Shown here piece after piece: positions 1 through 5,486 of a stretch of DNA of 5,486 nucleotides (its first letter is position 1; each line of letters begins with the position of its first letter). Source of the DNA: Planctomycetota bacterium (lineage in GTDB: Bacteria > Planctomycetota > Planctomycetia > Pirellulales > UBA7805). The DNA lies in assembly GCA_030605285.1 (NCBI GenBank), contig JAUWIQ010000169.1, positions 1 through 5,486 of the forward strand. The letters run 5' to 3'. The position numbers and the translations under genes were made by a program. The notes beneath the pieces were generated by a model that was not told the DNA's origin, did not search any database, and was given only the letters and a program-made list of their open reading frames with translations.

Positions 1-341
1 AGGCCCTGGAGCGAACGATCTGACTGATAAGGATGCAGATCCACGATTCCCATGGCCGCAGCAAGTCGTTCGTTCCGCTTGGGGTTGTACTTCATCGTGC
101 AGGAGCCCAGCGGATAAAAATGGGTATCGACCGACATGTTGAGTGTCGACAAATTTGCGTAATGTCTGACGATTTCAGGCTCCGCAACTTCGGGTAGGCT
201 GGGGATACCCTTGGCGAGAAAGCGCTCGGGGATCAAATCCTCGACACGTTGAGGAGGGACATCGCACTTCGGCAGCACCGCGCCGCGCCGCCCTGACCTC
301 GATAACTCAAACAACAATTGCGTGGCGTGCTGATTACGCAT
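1..341 (-). CDS. gcvPB: Glycine dehydrogenase (decarboxylating) subunit 2, N-terminal part (partial gene)
   Basis: This is the 5' part (113 complete codons) of the PLP-binding subunit of the glycine cleavage P-protein, which with GcvPA decarboxylates glycine and passes the aminomethyl group to lipoyl-GcvH in the cytoplasm. The translation starts MRNQHATQLLFELSRSGRRG and includes LPKCDVP, then IPERF, LPEVAEPEIVRHYANLS, and the hallmark block FYPLGSCTMKYNPKRNE followed by LHPYQ. These blocks are typical of the GcvPB N-terminus. The PLP lysine lies further downstream and is outside the window. The ATG (341-339) sits inside the end of gcvPA, giving an 8-nt overlap (ATGCGTAA). A GAGG lies about 9 nt upstream, within the gcvPA coding sequence. 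The overlap implies translational coupling, which suits two subunits of one heteromer. The gene is cut by the window edge, with no sign of damage. Confidence 0.95.
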   Translation of the reverse strand, partial: MRNQHATQLLFELSRSGRRGAVLPKCDVPPQRVEDLIPERFLAKGIPSLPEVAEPEIVRHYANLSTLNMSVDTHFYPLGSCTMKYNPKRNERLAAAMGIVDLHPYQSDRSLQG

Positions 342-1704
342 GAAGGGCGGCCTCATCCTTGGAATTCTGAGCAACAAAATCGACCAATTGATCGATTTCC
401 GCGCGGCTACGCTTTTCGGTAACCGCCAGCAGCAGGCAATCGGATAATTCGGGATACCAGCGGCCCAGGGGCACGCCGGCAAAAATACCGGCAGATTCCG
501 CATCGGAAAGGAGTTGGGCCACACGATCCTGACGGTCGCGGAGGACAAATTCTTTGAATACGGGAGCATCAAAAGCAGGCTCCAGCCGATCCAGCTCCTG
601 AAACCTCGCTTGCGCATAAGCCGTCTTTTGCAAACACAATTCGGCCACCTCCCGCAGCCCCTGCGGGCCCATCGCCGCCAGATAGACACTGGCCCGCAGC
701 GCGAAGAGCCCCTGATTCGTACAGATATTGCTGGTCGCTTTCTCGCGCCGGATATGTTGTTCGCGGGTCTGTAGCGTAAGCACCCAGCACCGCTTGCCAC
801 GTCGATCGACCGTCTGGCCCGCAATCCTGCCCGGCAAGCGGCGGACAAAGGCATCGCGAGACGCCATGATCCCCAGATACGGACCACCGTATTGCATCGG
901 GATGCCAAGCGACTGCCCTTCGGCGACGACGATATCCGCACCGTAGTCGCCGGGTCGCTCGAGTAACCCCAGACTGATCGGGTCCACCACCACCACCAAG
1001 AGGGCCCCGGCTGCGTGGGTCTTTTCTGCCAGCTGCCGAACCTCCTCCAAGCAACCAAAAAAATTGGGCTGCTGGATCAATACGCAGGCCGTTTCCTCGT
1101 TGAGTACCTCGGCAAACTCCTCTCCGGAAACCGTCCCCTGGGGACAACCGACGCCCACTACCGTGGTCGGCAGACTCTCGAAATACGTGTCGATCACTTG
1201 GCGATATTCTGGATGGACACTCTGGGCAACGACGACGCGACCACGGCGACCTGTGACATCCAGGCTCATGAGTACCGCCTCCACCGCTGCGGTGCCACCG
1301 TCATAGAGGCTCTGATTCGAAACATCCATCCCGGTCAGTTCACAAATCATGGTCTGATACTCAAACATCGCCTGCAGGTTGCCTTGGCTGACTTCGGGTT
1401 GGTAGGGTGTGTAGGAGGTATAAAACTCCCCTCGCGATGCGACATAATCGACCACCGCTGGAATAAAATGGTCGTAGCTGCCTGCCCCTAAAAAACAGCA
1501 GGTGTTCGCCGGCGAGAGATTTTGCGCAGCGAGCTTGGTCATGTGACGCGTCAATTCCAATTCCCCCATCGCGTCCGGAAGATTGAGCGGCCTCTCGAGG
1601 CGAAGCTCTGCTGGAATGGTATCAAACAAGGCCTCGATCGACTCGCAACCGATCGCTTCGAGCATCGCCTGCTGATCCTCGGGCGTGTTGTAGAGAAAAG
1701 GCAT
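334..1704 (-). CDS. gcvPA: Glycine dehydrogenase (decarboxylating) subunit 1
   Basis: The 456-residue product is the first subunit of the two-subunit P-protein of the glycine cleavage system; it pairs with GcvPB to decarboxylate glycine. Family blocks seen in order: the N-terminal YNTPEDQQAMLEAIG (5-19), FLGAGSYDHFIPAVVDY (71-87), a Tyr/Pro-rich YTSYTPYQPEVSQG (95-108), YDGGTAAVEA (134-143), a central region with QQPNFFGCLE (211-220), AEGQSLGIPMQYGGPYLG (261-278), and REQHIRREKATSNICTNQ (314-331). The length matches usual GcvPA (about 440-450 residues), and no PLP lysine is expected in this subunit. The ATG at 1704 is supported by a GAGGGAG Shine-Dalgarno (1719-1713) 8 nt upstream, inside the last codons of gcvH, with only 3 nt between the gcvH stop and this start. 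The 3' end overlaps gcvPB. The reading frame is intact throughout. Confidence 0.97.
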   Translation of the reverse strand: MPFLYNTPEDQQAMLEAIGCESIEALFDTIPAELRLERPLNLPDAMGELELTRHMTKLAAQNLSPANTCCFLGAGSYDHFIPAVVDYVASRGEFYTSYTPYQPEVSQGNLQAMFEYQTMICELTGMDVSNQSLYDGGTAAVEAVLMSLDVTGRRGRVVVAQSVHPEYRQVIDTYFESLPTTVVGVGCPQGTVSGEEFAEVLNEETACVLIQQPNFFGCLEEVRQLAEKTHAAGALLVVVVDPISLGLLERPGDYGADIVVAEGQSLGIPMQYGGPYLGIMASRDAFVRRLPGRIAGQTVDRRGKRCWVLTLQTREQHIRREKATSNICTNQGLFALRASVYLAAMGPQGLREVAELCLQKTAYAQARFQELDRLEPAFDAPVFKEFVLRDRQDRVAQLLSDAESAGIFAGVPLGRWYPELSDCLLLAVTEKRSRAEIDQLVDFVAQNSKDEAALHA

Positions 1705-1707
1705 ACT

Positions 1708-2106
1708 TCAGGCTCCCTCTTCGGCACACAAAGCACTGTAGGCAGCATGATCCATCAAGGTCTCGAACGTCGCTTCGTCGGTCATGCGAATTTTCGCAAT
1801 CCAGCCACGACCGTACGTATCTTCTCCAAGCAATTCCAGGGCATCCGGGAGTTCCGAGTTGACCTCGACCACTTCCCCCGACACCGGGCTGTATAAGTCA
1901 CTGACCGCCTTCACCGACTCCACCTCCCCGAGCGTATCTCCCGCTTGGACCTGCTTGCCAACCTCGGGAAGCTCAAGGAACACAAGGTCCGTCAAGGCTT
2001 CAACCGCGTAGGCCGAGATGCCGATGGTGGCAAGTTGGCTGCCATCTTCTTGGGCGATATGTACCCATTCGTGGGTCTTGGCATAGCGCAGTTCTTCGGG
2101 ATTCAC
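1708..2106 (-). CDS. gcvH: Glycine cleavage system H protein (lipoyl carrier)
   Basis: The 132-residue product is the lipoylated shuttle of the glycine cleavage complex, carrying the aminomethyl intermediate from P- to T-protein. It begins (M)NPEELRYAKTHEWV, typical of GcvH, and continues with GISAYAVEALTDLVFLELP (29-47) and the lipoyl site EVESVKAVSDLYSPVSGEV (61-79). Lys66 is the expected lipoylation residue; the C-terminal part has GWIAKIRM (101-108). I chose the GTG at 2106-2104 as start. It lies exactly where the family begins, and an AAAGGA (2121-2116) sits 9 nt upstream. The open frame extends much further upstream (to about 2388), but that part lies in another frame of gcvT and has no family similarity. 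The gene lies 82 nt after gcvT and 3 nt before gcvPA. Confidence 0.96.
   Translation of the reverse strand: MNPEELRYAKTHEWVHIAQEDGSQLATIGISAYAVEALTDLVFLELPEVGKQVQAGDTLGEVESVKAVSDLYSPVSGEVVEVNSELPDALELLGEDTYGRGWIAKIRMTDEATFETLMDHAAYSALCAEEGA
1713..1719 (-). promoter_or_regulatory. Ribosome binding site of gcvPA inside gcvH
   Basis: GAGGGAG lies 8 nt before the gcvPA ATG and within the last codons (Glu-Glu-Gly-Ala) of gcvH. Terminating gcvH ribosomes would cover it, consistent with coupled translation. Confidence 0.65.
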
Positions 2107-2115
2107 CGGGATGTT

Positions 2116-2121
2116 TCCTTT
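2116..2121 (-). promoter_or_regulatory. Ribosome binding site deciding the GTG start of gcvH
   Basis: AAAGGA lies 9 nt upstream of the GTG at 2106-2104. No in-frame ATG exists near the conserved GcvH N-terminus, so this site fixes the start. Confidence 0.7.
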
Positions 2122-2192
2122 CAATGCGAGGTATGATTGTAAAGGACGGGTAAACGGGAGGTCCTTGCCCGACTGCAGGAATCGGGGGTCAT
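2121..2192 (-). CDS. Possible 23-residue peptide / coupling ORF between gcvT and gcvH
   Basis: A 23-codon ORF starts at an ATG (2192-2190) that overlaps the gcvT stop as ATGA, 6 nt downstream of a strong Shine-Dalgarno (GGAGGAG, 2205-2199). The peptide starts MTPDSCSRARTSRLPV and ends in YNHTSH; it matches nothing I recognise. Its TGA (2123-2121) touches the AAAGGA of gcvH, so ribosomes finishing here would stop at the gcvH start region. It could be a non-functional peptide whose translation carries ribosomes across the gap, or it may be chance: the GGAGGAG also encodes Arg-Arg-Ser at the GcvT C-terminus. No codon evidence separates these options. Confidence 0.3.
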   Translation of the reverse strand: MTPDSCSRARTSRLPVLYNHTSH

Positions 2193-3304
2193 GGCACACT
2201 CCTCCGATAAAACGGCAAAGAGACAACCTGGGCCGCTTCTGCCCGGCCACGGATGTCGATCGGCAGATTGGTTCCCACAACCGCTGCAGATGGCAGAACG
2301 TAACCCATTCCAATGGGTTTTCCCAGCGTCGGCGAGAACGTACCGCTCGTGACCTCGCCCACCCGCTCACCGGAATTGGCAATCGCATAACCTTCGCGCG
2401 GCACGCGCTTGCCCGTACACATCAATCCGACTCGCCTGGGTAATGATTCGTCTTTTGCCAGCTCCCCTAAGGCGTCGCGTCCCACGAACGACCGGTCCTG
2501 CAGGTTCACGGCAAAGCCCAATCCCGCCTGCAGGGCAGAAATATCCTCGCTCAGCTCGTGCCCGTAGAGGGGCATTGCCGCCTCGAGTCGCAAGGTGTCG
2601 CGGGCTGCCAAGCCTACCGTGGTGCCACCCAAACGACTGCTCACAACAACCAATTGATCCCAAACATCCGCCACAGCAGCGGACGGAACGATCAATTCGC
2701 AACCGTCTTCCCCCGTGTAACCTGTGCGGCTCAACTGGCCTGCTGTGTTCCCAATCCGACCGCAGCGGCCAGTGTAATACTTCATTCCTGCGGGATCGAA
2801 GTCGAGCAAGGAGGCAACGGTTTCCAGGGCGCGGGGGCCCTGAACGGCCAGCATCGCCCAGGCCCAGGTCTCGTCTCGGAATTGGACATCTGGGTGATCT
2901 GCCAGATGGCTTTCGAGCCACAAAACCACCTTCTCCCGATTCGCGGCATTGCAAACCACCATGTAAAAGAGACCCTCCTCATCCTCCAGGTGGGAAATGA
3001 GGACATCGTCGATCGTACCCCCGTGTTGATTGGCGAGCAGTCCGTAGCGGATACTACCGAGCGGCATATCCAGCACGCATCGTGTCAGAACCGAATCGAG
3101 AAATTCTGCGGCGGCGGCACCCGCCACGCGAAGACGCCCCATATGGGAGATGTCAAACAGTCCCACCGCCCTGCGGGTTGCGCGGTGTTCCTCAAGGATC
3201 GAGTCATATTGCACCGGCATCGACCAGCCACCAAACTCCACCATCCTCCCACCATGGGCAGCATGCCATCCGTGCAACGGTGTTTCGGCCAACGTTTGCG
3301 TCAT
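2189..3304 (-). CDS. gcvT: Aminomethyltransferase (glycine cleavage system T protein)
   Basis: The 371-residue product transfers the methylene carbon from the aminomethyl-lipoyl arm of GcvH to tetrahydrofolate, giving 5,10-methylene-THF and ammonia. Blocks seen: TPLHGWHAAHGGRMVEFGGW (8-27), MPVQYDSILEEH (29-40), GLFDISHMGRLRV (48-60), GGTIDDVLI (95-103), SRTGYTGEDGCELIVP (192-207), the LAARDTLRLEAAMPLYGHEL block (232-251), and GEVTSGTFSPTLGKPIGMGYV (316-336). Asp99 in GGTIDD corresponds by motif to the catalytic, folate-contacting Asp of the family. Length is normal. The ATG at 3304 is preferred because an AAGGTG (3319-3314) lies 9 nt upstream. A GTG four codons earlier (3316) would fall inside that site and has no Shine-Dalgarno of its own. 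gcvT is first in the gcv run, 244 nt downstream of rnr. Its TGA overlaps the ATG of a 23-codon ORF. Confidence 0.97.
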   Translation of the reverse strand: MTQTLAETPLHGWHAAHGGRMVEFGGWSMPVQYDSILEEHRATRRAVGLFDISHMGRLRVAGAAAAEFLDSVLTRCVLDMPLGSIRYGLLANQHGGTIDDVLISHLEDEEGLFYMVVCNAANREKVVLWLESHLADHPDVQFRDETWAWAMLAVQGPRALETVASLLDFDPAGMKYYTGRCGRIGNTAGQLSRTGYTGEDGCELIVPSAAVADVWDQLVVVSSRLGGTTVGLAARDTLRLEAAMPLYGHELSEDISALQAGLGFAVNLQDRSFVGRDALGELAKDESLPRRVGLMCTGKRVPREGYAIANSGERVGEVTSGTFSPTLGKPIGMGYVLPSAAVVGTNLPIDIRGRAEAAQVVSLPFYRRSVP

Positions 3305-3313
3305 CCGTGTTCG

Positions 3314-3319
3314 CACCTT
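3314..3319 (-). promoter_or_regulatory. Ribosome binding site of gcvT
   Basis: AAGGTG is placed 9 nt before the ATG at 3304-3302. It supports this ATG over the in-frame GTG at 3316, which forms part of the same site. Confidence 0.6.
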
Positions 3320-3340
3320 GTGGGGGGCTAAAAAAGGTCT

Positions 3341-3374
3341 TGATGTGATATTTTAGCGCGCGGGGCGCACATCA
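3341..3374. repeat. Inverted repeat TGATGTG / CACATCA bracketing the candidate gcv promoter
   Basis: Perfect 7-bp arms at 3341-3347 and 3368-3374 are separated by 20 nt holding the TAAAAT box and a GCGCGC run. The distal arm overlaps the candidate -35. It may be an operator for a dimeric regulator. On the minus-strand transcript it could instead form a weak hairpin, followed 5 nt later by TTTTTT (3334-3329 region), as in a poor intrinsic terminator for rnr. The arms are exact in the sequence; the function is inferred. Confidence 0.4.
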
Positions 3375-3377
3375 CCA
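3350..3377 (-). promoter_or_regulatory. Candidate promoter of the gcv operon
   Basis: On the minus strand a TAAAAT box (3355-3350) matches 5 of 6 bases of the sigma-70-type -10 consensus. A weak TGGTGA (3377-3372) lies 16 nt upstream as a possible -35 (3 of 6). Transcription would begin near 3343, about 40 nt before the gcvT ATG. The AT-rich patch stands out in an otherwise GC-rich intergenic region. The -35 match is poor, and promoter rules in the likely host group are not well known to me, so this is a candidate only. Confidence 0.3.
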
Positions 3378-3411
3378 GGGGGCGATTCGCGGCAGGCGAC
3401 CCAAATCTCCT

Positions 3412-3423
3412 CAGTGCGCACTG
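3412..3423. repeat. Perfect 12-bp palindrome in the rnr-gcvT intergenic region
   Basis: CAGTGCGCACTG reads identically on both strands. It lies about 110 nt upstream of gcvT and about 125 nt after the rnr stop, upstream of the candidate promoter. It may be a regulator-binding site; no family can be named. Confidence 0.4.
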
Positions 3424-3448
3424 CCGAGCGGACCGGGAAAACGATCGG

Positions 3449-3482
3449 CTGCGGATGCCGGATGCACCGGCGCGGAGCGCAG
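3449..3482 (-). terminator. Bipartite GC-rich hairpin, possible rnr terminator
   Basis: An outer stem CTGCG/CGCAG (3449-3453 with 3478-3482) and an inner stem GCCGG/CCGGC (3457-3461 with 3467-3471) enclose a 5-nt loop. The internal loop is asymmetric (3 and 6 nt). On the minus strand it lies about 67 nt after the rnr stop and is followed, after 7 nt, by only four T's. The structure is visible in the sequence; use as an intrinsic terminator is doubtful because the T-tract is short and offset. A 7-bp tandem CGGATGC (3452-3465) overlaps it. Confidence 0.25.
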
Positions 3483-3548
3483 GGCCCCAAAGGCCCCCAC
3501 TAGAGGGTTGGTTTTTATTTGCAGTCGGGAGCCCGCCAGCCGCCCGAT

Positions 3549-5486
3549 TCACGGCCCCGATCGCCGTGATGCTTTCCTCTTCTTTTTCTTCTTCTTTTTG
3601 GTTTTCTTTTTACTTGCATTCCCCGCAGCTGGCCGCTCTCTGCCCTGCTTCTGCTTGCCAGCCCCCCGCGTGGGGCGACCTTTTGCCTTCCGGGGTGCGG
3701 TGGCCGATTTTCCGCGACTGCCACTCTTTCCCCGCCCCTGGGCGGATCCCCGAGTACCCTGTTTCAGTCGGTCCACCAGCCGGAAATCTAATTCGCGGCG
3801 ATCGACGTCCACGTGGGCAACCGCCACCCGTACAAAGTCACCCAAACGAAATGCATTGCCACGGCGACGTCCCACAAGGGAGTGCGCCGCAGCATCGAAT
3901 TGGTAATAATCGTCTGCGAGCGATGTGACATGAATGAATCCCTCGGCGGGGAGGGCGATACCCTGCACGAAGAGCCCAAAACCCTGGACCCCCGTCACCA
4001 CACCGTCCATTTCTTCGCCAATCCGGGTGCTGAGAAAATTTAACAATTTCATCTTCACCAGTTCGCGCTCCGCCCGCTCGGCACGCTGCTCTCGATCACT
4101 GCAGTGGTCGCCAAGTGCCACAAGTTCTCCACCCTGCAGTGAGGCGCCGCGCTGCTGATCGAGAAGCCGCAACAAGCGGTGGATCGTGAGGTCGGGATAT
4201 CGACGTATCGGAGAAGTAAAGTGACAATAGCAATCACTTGCCAACGCGAAGTGTCCCTCCGCAGCCGGACTGTAAAGGGCCTTGCGCATGCTACGCAGCA
4301 AGGCGTAATTGACCGCATATTGTTCGGGCCGGCCCGCCACGGAATTGAGCAGGGTCTGGAGTTCGAAGCGGCTTTCCAGACCCGAGGCATCGATCCCTAA
4401 TTCGCGAACAAACTCGCCCAGCAACTTGAGCTTGCGAGGATCGGGCGGCTCATGCACGCGGCGGAGAAATTCGTAATCCGCCTCGCGCAACAGATCGGCA
4501 ACCGCTTCGTTGGCCGCCAGCATGAACTCTTCAATGATCTGATGGCTTTCCGTATTTTCTACGAGATGGGCGCCCGAAATACGCCCCTCCTCGTCGAGAT
4601 CTATTTTCACCTCCGGCATCGACAACTCCAATGCACCGCGTGCAAACCGTCGGCGACGGAGAATCATGGCCAGCGTATGCATGTCTTGGAGCAGCGTGTG
4701 GACCTGCGGAGAAAGCTTTTTCTTCCAGGGCCGCATGTCCTTGAGAAAGTCGTCAACCTCCTCGTAGTGGAAGCGACGATCACTGCGGATTGCGGCCGAG
4801 GCGGATTCGACCGCAATCCGCGCGCCCTCAGCCGTCAATTCGATGAAAACCGTTCGCGTGTAACGGACGCGATCGGGCTGCAGGCTGGCTAGGTTGTTGG
4901 AAATCATTTCCGGCAGCATGGGGATTACACGGTCCGGGAGATAGACACTCGTGGCACGCTCGCGCGCTTCACGATCGAGGACTGTCTTTTCCCTGACAAA
5001 ATGGGAGACATCCGCGATATGGACACCCAACCGCCAATGTCCCGCGCTGGTCCGTTCGAGTGAAATCGCGTCATCGAAATCACGCGCATCGATCGGATCG
5101 ATGGTAACCACCGTAAGTCCGGTTAAATCGCAGCGACTCGGCGGAATCGATTCGTCAAAGGACTCCGCCACTTTGTGAGTCTCCTTCAACACCCCCTCCC
5201 CAAAATCTTCCGGCAATCCAAATTCATGAATGATCGACATCGTATCGACGCCCGGTTGATTTCGCGGACCGAGTACCTCGACGATCACGGCCTCACCATC
5301 GTGGATGTGCGAGGGGAAACGGACCATTTCGATCACCACCTTCTCGTCGGTGCGGGCACTTCGAGCGCTGGCGTCTCCTACGAGAATCGGCTGGGAAAAT
5401 ATCTTGCCGTCGACTTGCACCAGGCAGCTACCTGCCTGCTCGAAATAGGTGCCCACGAAACGATGTGTATCGCGCTCGATCACTTC
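3549..5486 (-). CDS. rnr: Ribonuclease R, C-terminal part (partial gene, 5' end outside window)
   Basis: This is a processive 3'-5' exoribonuclease of the RNase II/R family that degrades structured RNA. About 645 codons are visible; by alignment of the active site with E. coli RNase R, roughly 140 N-terminal residues are missing. Numbering from the codon at 5483, the fragment begins inside the cold-shock-like region (ERDTHRFVGTYFE). The RNB domain follows (about 117-441), with DPIDARDFDDAI (129-140). Asp129, Asp135, Asp137 and Asp138 match the metal-binding aspartates of the family. HFTSPIRRYPDLTIHR (421-436) is the second conserved block. An S1 RNA-binding domain spans about 489-570. The remaining ~74 residues are a basic low-complexity tail ending in a lysine run (625-637). 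RNase R rather than RNase II is favoured by the basic tail and by the FVGTYFE-type cold-shock region. The GTG at 5483 is an internal valine codon, since the frame stays open to the window edge. Confidence 0.96.
   Translation of the reverse strand, partial: EVIERDTHRFVGTYFEQAGSCLVQVDGKIFSQPILVGDASARSARTDEKVVIEMVRFPSHIHDGEAVIVEVLGPRNQPGVDTMSIIHEFGLPEDFGEGVLKETHKVAESFDESIPPSRCDLTGLTVVTIDPIDARDFDDAISLERTSAGHWRLGVHIADVSHFVREKTVLDREARERATSVYLPDRVIPMLPEMISNNLASLQPDRVRYTRTVFIELTAEGARIAVESASAAIRSDRRFHYEEVDDFLKDMRPWKKKLSPQVHTLLQDMHTLAMILRRRRFARGALELSMPEVKIDLDEEGRISGAHLVENTESHQIIEEFMLAANEAVADLLREADYEFLRRVHEPPDPRKLKLLGEFVRELGIDASGLESRFELQTLLNSVAGRPEQYAVNYALLRSMRKALYSPAAEGHFALASDCYCHFTSPIRRYPDLTIHRLLRLLDQQRGASLQGGELVALGDHCSDREQRAERAERELVKMKLLNFLSTRIGEEMDGVVTGVQGFGLFVQGIALPAEGFIHVTSLADDYYQFDAAAHSLVGRRRGNAFRLGDFVRVAVAHVDVDRRELDFRLVDRLKQGTRGSAQGRGKSGSRGKSATAPRKAKGRPTRGAGKQKQGRERPAAGNASKKKTKKKKKKKRKASRRSGP

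Larger units (their letters stand above)
3305..3548. other. rnr-gcvT intergenic region
   Basis: This 244-nt stretch has no credible gene. From the rnr side it holds a 5-bp inverted repeat TCGGG/CCCGA (3525-3529, 3543-3547), a short GGGCC/GGCCC hairpin (3482-3496), the bipartite hairpin at 3449-3482 and the palindrome at 3412-3423. These are followed by the inverted repeat with candidate promoter boxes (3341-3377) and the gcvT ribosome binding site. I looked for a glycine riboswitch, which often precedes gcvT, and could not recognise its conserved core. Confidence 0.7.

Noticed and set aside
1015..1491. 158-codon open frame on the plus strand across gcvPA
   Set aside because: It is antisense to conserved GcvPA blocks, and its translation shows no family features.
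2107..2388. N-terminal extension of gcvH to an upstream ATG (226 residues)
   Set aside because: The extra residues come from another frame of gcvT and lack GcvH similarity. The GTG at 2106 with AAAGGA matches the family start.
2558..3331. 257-codon open frame on the plus strand across gcvT
   Set aside because: It lies wholly antisense to a clear gcvT, and its translation has no recognisable domain or family pattern. GC-rich coding DNA commonly leaves long antisense frames open.
3482..3520. Plus-strand terminator-like sequence: GGGCC/GGCCC hairpin followed by TTTTTATTT
   Set aside because: No plus-strand gene lies upstream to be terminated, and the T-tract begins about 15 nt after the hairpin.
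3305..3548. Glycine riboswitch upstream of gcvT
   Set aside because: The conserved core motifs of the glycine aptamer could not be recognised by eye. A covariance-model scan (Rfam glycine family) of this interval would settle it: a significant hit would overturn the rejection.
3455..3928. Plus-strand open frames at 3455-3928 and 3508-3906
   Set aside because: They run antisense to the rnr tail. Their Phe/Ser-rich stretches are just the complement of the lysine-codon tract, not real membrane segments.

Overview
The window is a compact bacterial chromosomal segment with every recognisable gene on the minus strand. Read in the direction of transcription (high to low coordinates), it holds the 3' part of an RNase R gene (rnr, cut by the window's right edge), a 244-nt intergenic region, and the glycine cleavage genes gcvT, gcvH, gcvPA and gcvPB, the last cut by the left edge. 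GC content is moderately high. The split P-protein (separate PA and PB subunits), the T-H-PA-PB order and the RNase R with a long lysine-rich tail would suit a planctomycete, perhaps Pirellulales-like. This is an inference from protein character; there is no rRNA or other phylogenetic marker here.

Region by region: 3549-5486 encodes RNase R from the second cold-shock-like domain through the RNB catalytic domain, the S1 domain and a poly-lysine tail. Positions 3305-3548 form the rnr-gcvT intergenic region. It contains several GC-rich inverted repeats near the rnr end, a 12-bp perfect palindrome, and a promoter-like pair of boxes bracketed by a 7-bp inverted repeat close to gcvT. gcvT (2189-3304) is followed by an 82-nt gap, then gcvH (1708-2106, GTG start), 3 nt, gcvPA (334-1704), and gcvPB (1-341), which overlaps gcvPA by 8 nt.

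The four gcv products form one enzyme system. GcvPA/GcvPB decarboxylates glycine and loads the aminomethyl group onto the lipoyl arm of GcvH (Lys66 here). GcvT transfers the one-carbon unit to tetrahydrofolate and releases ammonia. The L-protein (dihydrolipoamide dehydrogenase) is not in the window. Tight spacing, overlaps and well-placed Shine-Dalgarno sequences indicate one polycistronic, translationally coupled operon.

The core genes are ordinary. The least explained items are a 23-codon ORF with a strong ribosome binding site that exactly bridges gcvT and gcvH, and the structured intergenic region upstream of gcvT, which has no recognisable glycine riboswitch. I see no mobile element, CRISPR array, tRNA or rRNA, and no evidence of a novel multi-gene system.
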